From NCBI GenBank assembly GCA_027347545.1, contig DAIEQT010000199.1, forward strand, positions 1 to 8,801: a stretch of DNA of 8,801 bases, in the 5' to 3' direction. The stretch's first letter is position 1. Every line of letters starts with the position of its first letter. A model generated the notes under the pieces. That model searched no databases, was not told the DNA's origin, and saw only the letters and a program-made list of their open reading frames with translations. A program made the translations under genes and the position numbers. The stretch comes from Ignavibacteria bacterium (lineage in GTDB: Bacteria; Bacteroidota; Ignavibacteria; Ignavibacteriales; Melioribacteraceae). Below are positions 1 through 6,707 of this stretch, one piece after another.

Positions 1-742
1 TAACTTCATGCGGGTTTGCATCAACATTAACTTCGTTGGGGTATGATGGAATTAGCTTTTCAACACGATAAGTATTTTGCGCGTGGCTGCCGATTAATGA
101 TAGATCAAAGACACTTCTGATTTTGAACAAATGATCTACAAAATCTGTAAGTCTCGAAGAATCAATTAAAATTTTAGTTGAATGGCACAAAGGGTTTGCG
201 CTGTTTCGGAATAAATGAAATGTAAAACCATCAACATCAAACCGGCGAAAATCTTCCGGACTTGTTTTCCCTAATTCGTCTCCAACAAGCAGCATCATAA
301 ATGAATCCGCTTGAGGCCCATTAATTTCCACTAAACTAAACTTGCCGGAAATGTCTTCGGTTTTAATGTCTTCCATAATTATAAACTTGTTGATCCAGCT
401 AAATAATCTATTGGACGGATCATAATCACTTAAGACCCAATATTCACCTTCATTAGAAATTAGGGTTGTCTTAGCGATGAATCTGCCTTTTTCATTTAAG
501 AAGAGCGTATTCTTCTTAGTGAATGGCTTAATTTCCTTTACATCATTCGTGGAAACGCGGTGAACAAAATCAGCAGTATCCTTTCCAATCATTTTTATCA
601 ATGTTGGCTGTTCAACAACTTTTAAGCAGACACCATTTTTTAACGCCGCGAGTTCTTCTTCAAGATTTGTAAAGTAGAGAAAAGAATTCCCATCGTGTTT
701 AGCTTGAAAATAATTTTCTTTTATGTAGTCAACAAAATTCAT
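1..742 (-). CDS. YgfZ/GcvT-like folate-binding protein (partial, C-terminus beyond left edge)
   Basis: I translated 247 codons from an ATG at 742; the gene runs off the left edge. The protein has landmarks of the YgfZ/GcvT (aminomethyltransferase-fold) superfamily: FVHRVSTNDV at about residues 59-68, TLFLNEKGRFI at 79-89, SLVEINGP at about 136-143, and YRVEKLIPSYPNEV at about 225-238, equivalent to the family's R-x-E-x-G-x-P segment. Known YgfZ proteins bind tetrahydrofolate and support Fe-S cluster enzymes. Their signature KGCYxGQE motif would fall beyond the window, so YgfZ and a true GcvT cannot be separated fully. The N-terminus is too divergent for a standard glycine-cleavage GcvT, which favours YgfZ. 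The start is the first ATG after an in-frame TGA, with a GGAG about 11 nt upstream. It lies 36 bp downstream of the lipoprotein gene, probably as the last gene of the leftward operon. Confidence 0.75.
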   Translation of the reverse strand, partial: MNFVDYIKENYFQAKHDGNSFLYFTNLEEELAALKNGVCLKVVEQPTLIKMIGKDTADFVHRVSTNDVKEIKPFTKKNTLFLNEKGRFIAKTTLISNEGEYWVLSDYDPSNRLFSWINKFIIMEDIKTEDISGKFSLVEINGPQADSFMMLLVGDELGKTSPEDFRRFDVDGFTFHLFRNSANPLCHSTKILIDSSRLTDFVDHLFKIRSVFDLSLIGSHAQNTYRVEKLIPSYPNEVNVDANPHEV

Positions 743-778
743 TAATGCACTTTCTCCGGAAGTTCAGAATTGGTTCTA

Positions 779-1630
779 TTAATATTTTCTTATCCATTTA
801 GAAGTCATATTTGTAATATATAGTTGTCGTTTCTCACTCCAATAAAACGGAATTGAATCGCGCAGTCTAATTACGTGCAATGAATCCTCCCAGAAATGAC
901 TTGTAAATCTGTATTCGTAATAATCGGGGTACTTATCGTTGTTAATATTTGCTATCGTCCTTTTCATTGTAAGCGCTAAATAAGTTTCCAACAGATGCGG
1001 TGGCTTTTGCCATCCGTCTGTCAAAAAGTAATTATAGTTACGGTTGCCGGAAATAATTCCATCTTCGTAATTAAGCTCAACGTACTTCATGTTCTTTGGC
1101 TTCCAGGTTTTGATAGACATTCTGTTGAAGCCACCATGAATTGGAACCTCAGATTCCCAGTGGCGGATAAACTCGCCATCTCTGCACTCAAATAGTGTAA
1201 GCCAAAAGAAAGCCGTTCCTAACTTTGTGCTGTCCAGATTAATAAAGCTTGATTCAAAGCCAATAACGTTTTTAGATTCGATAAAACGTTCACCCGGTTT
1301 ACTCTTGGCAATTACCGCAAGTACATAATTAGCTCCGTCTTGAAAATAAATTACAGCCGATTTCGGAACGTTATAAGTAAAAGTTCTATCAAATTCTACG
1401 AGATAGTTTCCCTCGCCGTAATTATCGGCAATATACTCTCTTAAAGAAATCGTATCGCATGGGAAACGATTTTTTGTTTGCTCTTTTTCAACAGCCAGAT
1501 TGTATTCCTTAATATCCTGTTCTTTGGAAGCAGATGTAGCGGCATCGTCCCCAGTGGTTCCGCTCTTAGAACACGCAGCAACAATTATCACGAGCAAAGA
1601 AAACACAAATAACAACTTAATAAGCTTCAT
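779..1630 (-). CDS. Predicted lipoprotein of unknown function
   Basis: This is a 283-residue protein starting MKLIKLLFVF. It has a short basic n-region, a hydrophobic stretch at about residues 4-19 and a lipobox VAAC with the lipidated cysteine at residue 20, followed by a low-complexity Ser/Thr/Asp linker. It should therefore be exported and anchored in a membrane. I do not recognise the mature domain. It is rich in Tyr, Trp and Phe, and contains an Asp/Asn-rich segment NINNDKYPDYYE at about 228-239 that resembles calcium-binding or FG-GAP-like loops, but only one copy is seen. I chose the ATG at 1630 because AAGGGG lies 7 nt upstream and the signal peptide then begins properly. An ATG at 1654 in the same frame overlaps the stop of the upstream peptidase gene (ATGA) but lacks a ribosome-binding site and would spoil the signal peptide. 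Probably co-transcribed with both neighbours. Confidence 0.8.
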   Translation of the reverse strand: MKLIKLLFVFSLLVIIVAACSKSGTTGDDAATSASKEQDIKEYNLAVEKEQTKNRFPCDTISLREYIADNYGEGNYLVEFDRTFTYNVPKSAVIYFQDGANYVLAVIAKSKPGERFIESKNVIGFESSFINLDSTKLGTAFFWLTLFECRDGEFIRHWESEVPIHGGFNRMSIKTWKPKNMKYVELNYEDGIISGNRNYNYFLTDGWQKPPHLLETYLALTMKRTIANINNDKYPDYYEYRFTSHFWEDSLHVIRLRDSIPFYWSEKRQLYITNMTSKWIRKY

Positions 1631-1637
1631 TAAACTA

Positions 1638-1643
1638 CCCCTT
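1638..1643 (-). promoter_or_regulatory. Ribosome-binding site deciding the lipoprotein start
   Basis: On the minus strand AAGGGG is followed by a 7-nt spacer and the ATG at 1630. This supports the internal start (MKLIK) over the upstream in-frame ATG at 1654, which has no purine-rich element before it. Confidence 0.6.
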
Positions 1644-1650
1644 ACTAAAA

Positions 1651-3018
1651 TCATTGTTTAGCTAATTCATCTAAAAAATACGCTGCGCTGTGTAAACCCT
1701 TTTCAAAATTTTCCAAACGGAAATGTTCATTTGGAGAATGTATATCGTCCGAGTCCAAACCTAAGCCCATCATAACCGCCGGAGCTTTTAGCTGCTTCAT
1801 AAAATCTACAATAATAGGAATTGAGCCGCCTTCACGCGTGAAAACAGTTTTTCTTCCGAATGCTTTAGCAAGCGCTTTGGATGCAGCATTAATTCCGGCA
1901 CTATCTAAAGGAGCCACTGCCGGCGGTCCAAAATGTAATTTACGAACCTCGGTTGTTACGCTTTTGGGTGAAATTGATTTGAAGAATTTAGCGAACTCTT
2001 TGGCAATCTTTTCCGGATCTTGATTTGGTACCAATCTCATGCTAATTTTTGTCATAGCTTTTGAAGGAAGGACTGTCTTAGCACCTTTCTCAGTAAAACC
2101 GCCAATAATTCCGTTACAATCCAAACTTGGGCGAACCCACAAGCGTTCCAAAGTAGTAAAGCCTTTTTCACCTTGAAGCTCTTTAACAGCCAAATCTTTT
2201 GCGTAAGCTTTTTCAGAAAATTTCAGTTTCTTAAAATTTTCTCTTTCTTGTTTAGTAGGAAGCTGCACATTCTTGTAAAAATTAGGAATTGCGATCTTTC
2301 CGTTTTTATCATGCAGTTTGCTAATCATCTTTGCGAGCTCGTTAATCGGGTTAGCAACAGCGCCGCCAAAACTGCCGGAGTGCAAATCACGGTTAGCGGC
2401 AGTTACTTCAACTTCCATGTATAGAAGTCCGCGTAAACCGTAAGTGATAGTTGGAACGTTTGGCGCGTACATGCTTGTATCCGAAATCATAATGCAATCA
2501 CACTTGAGCAACTCGTGTTCTGTTTGTAAGAATTCAGCAAGGCTTGCACTTCCAATTTCTTCTTCACCTTCAAACAAGAACTTAACATTAACCGGAAGCG
2601 AGCCGGTTACTTTCATAAACGCTTCCACTGCTTTTAGGTGAACAAAATTTTGACCTTTGTTATCATTTGCGCCGCGTGCATATATTTTTCCATCTGCAAT
2701 ACGTGGTTCAAATGGATCGGAAGTCCATAAGTCAAGCGGATCAACAGGTTGAACATCATAATGTCCATAAATTAAAACTGTCGGCTTGCCAGGTTGCTTC
2801 AGCCATTCACCATAAACTAAAGGATGCCGTTTAGTTGGAAAAATCTTTACTTTTTCCATACCGGCGGATTCAAACTGCTTTGCTACAAAGTTTGCACAAT
2901 CAACCATTTTATCTTTGTGCGTATCAAGCGTGCTAATACTTGGAATTCTTATATAGTCTTTTAATTCATCCAAATAAGCATCAAAATTATCTTTTAGATA
3001 ATTGATGATGTTTTCCAA
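1651..3018 (-). CDS. M20-family metallopeptidase (dipeptidase-like)
   Basis: This 455-residue protein is of the CNDP/dipeptidase type in the M20 family of di-zinc peptidases, a cytosolic enzyme that would hydrolyse dipeptides or similar substrates. The expected metal and catalytic residues are all visible: H86 and D88 in YGHYDVQP, bridging D119 in ARGANDNKG, catalytic E153 with zinc ligand E154 in EGEEEIGS, D180 in MISDTS, and H427 in DDIHSPNE. The dimerisation-domain histidine H213 (DLHSGSFGG) and the substrate-binding MRLVP segment (about 327) are also present. There is no signal peptide. Length is normal for the family. Exact substrate cannot be read from sequence; dipeptidase, carnosinase-like and deacylase roles are all known in M20. 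The start codon is TTG, fixed by a strong AGGAGG 4 nt upstream; no in-frame ATG occurs nearby. Its stop overlaps the alternative lipoprotein start by 4 nt. Confidence 0.93.
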   Translation of the reverse strand: MENIINYLKDNFDAYLDELKDYIRIPSISTLDTHKDKMVDCANFVAKQFESAGMEKVKIFPTKRHPLVYGEWLKQPGKPTVLIYGHYDVQPVDPLDLWTSDPFEPRIADGKIYARGANDNKGQNFVHLKAVEAFMKVTGSLPVNVKFLFEGEEEIGSASLAEFLQTEHELLKCDCIMISDTSMYAPNVPTITYGLRGLLYMEVEVTAANRDLHSGSFGGAVANPINELAKMISKLHDKNGKIAIPNFYKNVQLPTKQERENFKKLKFSEKAYAKDLAVKELQGEKGFTTLERLWVRPSLDCNGIIGGFTEKGAKTVLPSKAMTKISMRLVPNQDPEKIAKEFAKFFKSISPKSVTTEVRKLHFGPPAVAPLDSAGINAASKALAKAFGRKTVFTREGGSIPIIVDFMKQLKAPAVMMGLGLDSDDIHSPNEHFRLENFEKGLHSAAYFLDELAKQ

Positions 3019-3022
3019 AATT

Positions 3023-3028
3023 CCTCCT
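3023..3028 (-). promoter_or_regulatory. Strong Shine-Dalgarno for the TTG start of the M20 peptidase
   Basis: On the minus strand AGGAGG is followed by AATT and then TTG GAA AAC. The perfect Shine-Dalgarno and the absence of any nearby in-frame ATG make TTG at 3016-3018 the likely start codon. Confidence 0.7.
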
Positions 3029-3074
3029 AGGGCTATAACAGTAATTAAAGATATGTTTTCTTTTCTTTGTTTCT

Positions 3075-3103
3075 AATTTACACCTAAGTAGTGCTGGATT
3101 CAA
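3075..3103 (-). promoter_or_regulatory. Candidate promoter of the leftward operon
   Basis: Reading the minus strand, TTGAAT (3098-3103) and TAAATT (3075-3080) are separated by exactly 17 bp. Each matches the sigma-70 consensus at four of six positions. Transcription would begin near 3068, leaving a leader of about 50 nt before the TTG start. The match is only moderate, and the main sigma factor of this lineage may prefer a different consensus. Confidence 0.3.
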
Positions 3104-3104
3104 G

Positions 3105-3133
3105 TTGTCGGGCTAATGTTTCGTAGTTATAAC
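3105..3133 (+). promoter_or_regulatory. Candidate promoter of lptFG
   Basis: TTGTCG (3105-3110) and TATAAC (3128-3133) are separated by 17 bp. The -10 matches the consensus TATAAT at five of six positions and the -35 matches at four of six. Transcription would begin near 3140, giving a leader of about 63 nt before the lptF ATG at 3203. The -10 lies inside the palindrome at 3123-3136. Confidence 0.45.
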
Positions 3134-3136
3134 TAC
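3123..3136. promoter_or_regulatory. Perfect 14-bp palindrome, possible operator
   Basis: GTAGTTATAACTAC equals its own reverse complement. It covers the -10 box of the candidate lptFG promoter and sits about 20 bp from the opposing candidate promoter, a natural place for a dimeric regulator. No regulator gene is in the window and no second copy was noticed, so the operator role is an inference. Confidence 0.35.
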
Positions 3137-3202
3137 CCGTTCCAACTCCCTTTTCATACTTCGCCGAATATTGGTAAATTCATATTGAAAAAAATTAGCG
3201 CG

Positions 3203-4564
3203 ATGATAATAGTTAAATACATACTACGAAATCACTTTCTTCCCTTCGTTTTCGCCTCTTTAGTCTTGATTGCGGTATTCTTGCTTCAATTTGTAATGAA
3301 AGTTGCCGATAAACTTGTAGGAAAAGGTTTGGGCGCTTGGGTAATTATTAAGCTAATTGGCTTGAGCCTCGGTTACATTTTAGTTCTAGTAATTCCGATG
3401 GCTGTACTTATTGCAACGCTAATGGCTTTTGGAAATATGTCCCAGAACAATGAAGTAACAATTCTGAAAGCGACTGGCATAAGTCTATATAAAATGATTG
3501 TCCCCCCGCTGATCGCCAGTGTGTTCGTGGCAATTGGATTAGTTTATTTCAACAATAACATATATCCAGACGCGAATCACGAGCTGCGGATTCTGCAAGA
3601 AGATATTGCGCGGAAGAAGCCAACGCTCTCTCTTGTACCGGGAGTTTTCTCTCAAGAAGTTGCGAGCTATGCAATTTTGGTTAGAGAGATTGACCAAGCA
3701 ACGAACGAATTAAAACAGATTACCATTTACGATTACTCGAATCCCCCAAAGGTTAACATTGTTACCGCCGAAGAAGGAAAAATTTATTTTACTCCTACGC
3801 AAAAAAAACTAATGATGGATTTGAAGAATGGGGAGATTCATGAATCTGATAACAACCAGCAAGATATTTACAGAAAGCTAAGATTTACACGCCACAAAAT
3901 TGCAATGCCGGCGGAACAATTTACTTTTGAGCAATCGGCTCCCGGCGGTCCGCGTGGTGACAGAGAAATTGGCGCTCCGGAAATGAAGGTGATTGTTGAC
4001 AGCTTGCGGAAAATTCAAAACACGTATCTCGCTGAGTTCAAGTCTAAAATTATTACGTCGGTTAATCTTGCAGCAAATCCAAATGGAAATGCGCAAAGCG
4101 GAAACGAATACGTTTATGTAAAAGTTGAACAGCGTTTGAGAGCCAACCAAGCGGCAATGTCGGATGTACTTTCCCGCCTAGAATACAACCGCAAAGAAAT
4201 TAACCGTTACATGGTGGAAATCCACAAAAAATATTCTTTACCATTTGCTTGTATAGTGTTTGTCTTGATTGGCGCGCCTCTTGGAACAATGACCCGCAAA
4301 GGGGGTATTGGAATGGCGTCCGGAATCAGCTTGTTCTTCTTTGTTATATATTGGGCTTTCCTAATTGCCGGAGAAAAACTTGCCGACCGCGATTTGCTTT
4401 CTCCATTTGTAGGAATCTGGAGCGCTAATTTCGTTCTCGGAATTTTCGGCGTTGCGCTATTAATCAAAACTGCAAAAGAAAAAGTTACGCTCAGTTTCGA
4501 TTTCATCACAAAGTACATTCCGCAATCATGGAAACAGCAAGAAGAGCCAAATGAAAATTCTTGA
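3203..4564 (+). CDS. lptF: LPS export permease LptF (YjgP/YjgQ family)
   Basis: Inner-membrane permease subunit of LptB2FG, which uses LptB's ATP hydrolysis to extract lipopolysaccharide and pass it to LptC/LptA. The 453-residue form has three N-terminal membrane helices (about 12-32, 48-76, 98-118), a long periplasmic region, then three C-terminal helices (about 345-365, 372-392, 402-422), the classic family layout. The conserved cytosolic coupling segment NNEVTILKATGISLY lies at about 82-96. It is about 90 residues longer than the E. coli protein as I know it, mostly through a Gln/Glu/Arg-rich, probably helical stretch (about 260-340) before helix 4. I chose ATG 3203 (MIIVKYILR) because it matches the family start. 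The same frame is open from 3116, but that ATG lies upstream of the candidate promoter's -10. No strong ribosome-binding site precedes either. The 3' end overlaps lptG by 14 bp, implying an operon. Confidence 0.88.
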   Translation: MIIVKYILRNHFLPFVFASLVLIAVFLLQFVMKVADKLVGKGLGAWVIIKLIGLSLGYILVLVIPMAVLIATLMAFGNMSQNNEVTILKATGISLYKMIVPPLIASVFVAIGLVYFNNNIYPDANHELRILQEDIARKKPTLSLVPGVFSQEVASYAILVREIDQATNELKQITIYDYSNPPKVNIVTAEEGKIYFTPTQKKLMMDLKNGEIHESDNNQQDIYRKLRFTRHKIAMPAEQFTFEQSAPGGPRGDREIGAPEMKVIVDSLRKIQNTYLAEFKSKIITSVNLAANPNGNAQSGNEYVYVKVEQRLRANQAAMSDVLSRLEYNRKEINRYMVEIHKKYSLPFACIVFVLIGAPLGTMTRKGGIGMASGISLFFFVIYWAFLIAGEKLADRDLLSPFVGIWSANFVLGIFGVALLIKTAKEKVTLSFDFITKYIPQSWKQQEEPNENS

Positions 4565-5633
4565 TAGATACTTAGTAAAACAGTTTTTGCAGACACTCTT
4601 CTTCGCACTCTTAGCATTCACTTTGATTTTTGTTGTGCTGGACACAATGGAAAATCTTGATGACTTTATTGATGAAAGCGTTGCCGGAAAACTTGTTTTG
4701 CAATACTACTTAGTTTTTATTCCGGAGATGATTAGAATAATTCTGCCAATCTCAGTTCTGCTGGCACGTTTGTTTACTGCCGGTAAACTTGCCAACCTAA
4801 ACGAACTAACTGCAATTAAAGCAAGCGGAGTAAGCCTCTACAGACTAATGATGCCTTTCCTAATTACATCAATCTTCATCAGCCTATTTACTGTTTACTT
4901 TAGCGGCTATCTTGTTCCAATGGCAAACAAGCACAAAGTTTTTATAGAACAGACATACATGAAAAAAGGCTTGGTACATTTTGGAAGCAATATTTTCTTT
5001 CAGGATACCGGAAGCCGGGTTGTAACAATAAATTATTACGATGTTGCTATGGGGCAAGCCAATCAGGTAAGCATCCAGGAGTTTGATCCCAAAGACAAAA
5101 CCAAGTTGGTTTCCAGATCGGACGGATTCCGCATGAGCTATGATTCTACAAAAAGTAAGTGGCAATTATTCAGCGGGACAACTAGAAGTTTTTATGATAA
5201 CTCGGAGAAGTTGGAAAAGTTTCTTGTTAAGGATTTTCCCTCACTGCATTTTAAGCCGGAAGATGTAATTAAGAAACAGCGCAAGCCGGAAGAAATGACT
5301 TTGAGTGAGCTAAGTAATTTTAGCGAAGAACAGCTTAGAACCGGCAACGATGCTGTCCGTACTGAGATTGCTTATCACTCAAGAATAGCTTACGCATTCT
5401 CAAGCATTATAGTTGTAATGTTCGGACTACCAATCTCTTCAAACAGACGCCGAGGCGGTTTAGCTATACAGTTTGGAATAAGCATGGCTGTTACTTTTCT
5501 CTATCTAGTGTTTATGAAGATTAGTCAAGCCTTTGGAGAGAATGGAGTACTTAATCCGTTTCTTACCGCGTGGCTGGCAAATTTACTTTTCTTGGTTATT
5601 GCGTTAGTTAACTTAAAACGGGCGATGAAGTAG
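4551..5633 (+). CDS. lptG: LPS export permease LptG (YjgP/YjgQ family)
   Basis: Partner permease of LptF in the LptB2FG transporter. The 360-residue protein has family-typical length and six membrane helices (about 12-30, 55-77, 98-120, 281-297, 304-323, 335-354), with a periplasmic domain between helices 3 and 4. It begins MKILDRYLVKQFL, the family's usual amphipathic entry helix. It has the conserved cytosolic segment LNELTAIKASGVSLYR at about 83-98 and the SNRRRGG loop at about 297-303. The start overlaps the end of lptF by 14 bp in another reading frame, with a purine-rich AAGAAGAG upstream, so translation is probably coupled. Assignment as LptG rather than a second LptF rests on gene order (F then G, as in E. 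coli) and the shorter periplasmic domain; the two paralogues are easily confused. No lptB, lptA or lptC is in the window, and no clear terminator follows. Confidence 0.87.
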   Translation: MKILDRYLVKQFLQTLFFALLAFTLIFVVLDTMENLDDFIDESVAGKLVLQYYLVFIPEMIRIILPISVLLARLFTAGKLANLNELTAIKASGVSLYRLMMPFLITSIFISLFTVYFSGYLVPMANKHKVFIEQTYMKKGLVHFGSNIFFQDTGSRVVTINYYDVAMGQANQVSIQEFDPKDKTKLVSRSDGFRMSYDSTKSKWQLFSGTTRSFYDNSEKLEKFLVKDFPSLHFKPEDVIKKQRKPEEMTLSELSNFSEEQLRTGNDAVRTEIAYHSRIAYAFSSIIVVMFGLPISSNRRRGGLAIQFGISMAVTFLYLVFMKISQAFGENGVLNPFLTAWLANLLFLVIALVNLKRAMK

Positions 5634-5663
5634 ATATAGCATCAAGATAATCTAATGGCACAA

Positions 5664-5671
5664 TTGTTTAT
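5664..5671 (+). repeat. 8-bp direct repeat, left copy (TTGTTTAT)
   Basis: TTGTTTAT lies 25 bp upstream of the endonuclease gene and recurs at 8532-8539, about 50 bp past the methyltransferase stop, so the two copies bracket the whole RM module. Eight AT-rich bases can recur by chance, so this is only suggestive of a target duplication or cassette junction. Confidence 0.3.
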
Positions 5672-5695
5672 ATTTATTGAAAAAAATGGAGAATT

Positions 5696-6703
5696 ATGCG
5701 AACAATTGAGGAATTCCAGAGCAATGGAAAGAATTTTTGGCTCAAAGAACTTATTGATTTAGAAAAAAATTCTAGTATTATTCCACTATTAATAGACACT
5801 CAAGATAAATTTATAAGTTTATTAAACATTTCCGACAAAAGTCCCTTTACTTGGAAAGAGACACTTAAAAACACAAAAAGTCTTTACCCGAATTTATTTC
5901 TCAAGCATTTAATAGTACTATCTGATATTGGTGGTGAAAAATTAATGAGGTTTAAGTCCGAATTACCAAATATGATTAAAGAAAATAAGTTTGATTTTGT
6001 TTGGAATGCTAAAAACTATGATTACCAATTTAAAACTTTGACTGACTCTAAACCTTGGAATAATAAGAACCTAAATGTAGATGGAGAATCACTGATAAAT
6101 GAAGTTGCGTTCGATGACCTTATTGAAGATGTCGCAATGTTGATTTTATTTGGTGGTTCAGCAATCGATGTTGAATTACCCGAAGAAATTTATGATAAAT
6201 GCATTATAGGGAATTTATTAGGCAAAAGTGACGAGTTAGAAAGTTTTGTGAGGCAAAGATATATTTGGGTAAGTAGAATAACGGGAGGCGCAACTGCTAA
6301 CTCTATGGGACAATTGGCTCAAAATTATGTTGTTGATTATCTTAAAAATAAACTTCCAAGTTGGGATTTTACTAGAAAAGATATACCTTCTGTAAGTCAA
6401 AATGATGGAAGGACACCAATGAAATTTGATATTGTTGCAAAGTCACCTTCTGAAAAATATTGTGCTATTGAAGTTAGTTTTCAAGTTACAACAAATAGTA
6501 CTATTGAAAGAAAGGCTGGTCAAGCTCAAGCACGTCAAGCTATATTAAATAAAGCTGGGTATTCGATAGCATATGTAATTGATGGTGCCGGAAATTTTGA
6601 ACGGAAATCAGCATTAACAACTATTTTACAGTTTTCAGACTGTAGTGTTACTTTTAATGAATTTGACAAATTAAAAACTTTCCTTGAATCATTAGAAAAA
6701 TAA
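5696..6703 (+). CDS. Putative type II restriction endonuclease, PD-(D/E)XK fold
   Basis: This 335-residue protein sits immediately before a DNA methyltransferase gene, so it is most likely the cognate restriction enzyme, cutting unmethylated DNA at the methyltransferase's target. The C-terminal half has a plausible PD-(D/E)XK nuclease core: a helix GQLAQNYVVDYL (about 205-216), then D245 in MKFDIVAK, then E259 in CAIEVSFQ, with a conserved-looking TTNSTIERKAGQA after it (about 265-277). Unusually, the lysine position holds S261 (E-V-S), though Q263 or K273 might substitute. The N-terminal ~190 residues (many Lys, Asn and aromatics) are unassigned and may recognise DNA. I cannot name the subtype or target sequence. 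ATG 5696 has GGAG 4 nt upstream. The gene is visibly more AT-rich than lptFG and ends 4 nt before the methyltransferase. A non-nuclease role is possible but less likely. Confidence 0.72.
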   Translation: MRTIEEFQSNGKNFWLKELIDLEKNSSIIPLLIDTQDKFISLLNISDKSPFTWKETLKNTKSLYPNLFLKHLIVLSDIGGEKLMRFKSELPNMIKENKFDFVWNAKNYDYQFKTLTDSKPWNNKNLNVDGESLINEVAFDDLIEDVAMLILFGGSAIDVELPEEIYDKCIIGNLLGKSDELESFVRQRYIWVSRITGGATANSMGQLAQNYVVDYLKNKLPSWDFTRKDIPSVSQNDGRTPMKFDIVAKSPSEKYCAIEVSFQVTTNSTIERKAGQAQARQAILNKAGYSIAYVIDGAGNFERKSALTTILQFSDCSVTFNEFDKLKTFLESLEK

Positions 6704-6707
6704 AATT

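Noticed and set aside
1631..1654. Upstream ATG 1654 for the lipoprotein
   Set aside because: It overlaps the peptidase stop, has no ribosome-binding site, and adds eight residues in front of an otherwise normal signal peptide; 1630 has AAGGGG at good spacing.
3116..3202. N-terminal extension of LptF starting at ATG 3116
   Set aside because: The 29 extra residues (MFRSYNYPF...) do not resemble the family start, and this ATG lies upstream of the candidate promoter's -10; MIIVKYILR at 3203 fits the usual LptF beginning.
4207..4617. 136-codon minus-strand open frame inside lptF/lptG
   Set aside because: It lies antisense to two confidently identified membrane-protein genes, has no recognisable domain and no supporting start signal; a shadow frame.
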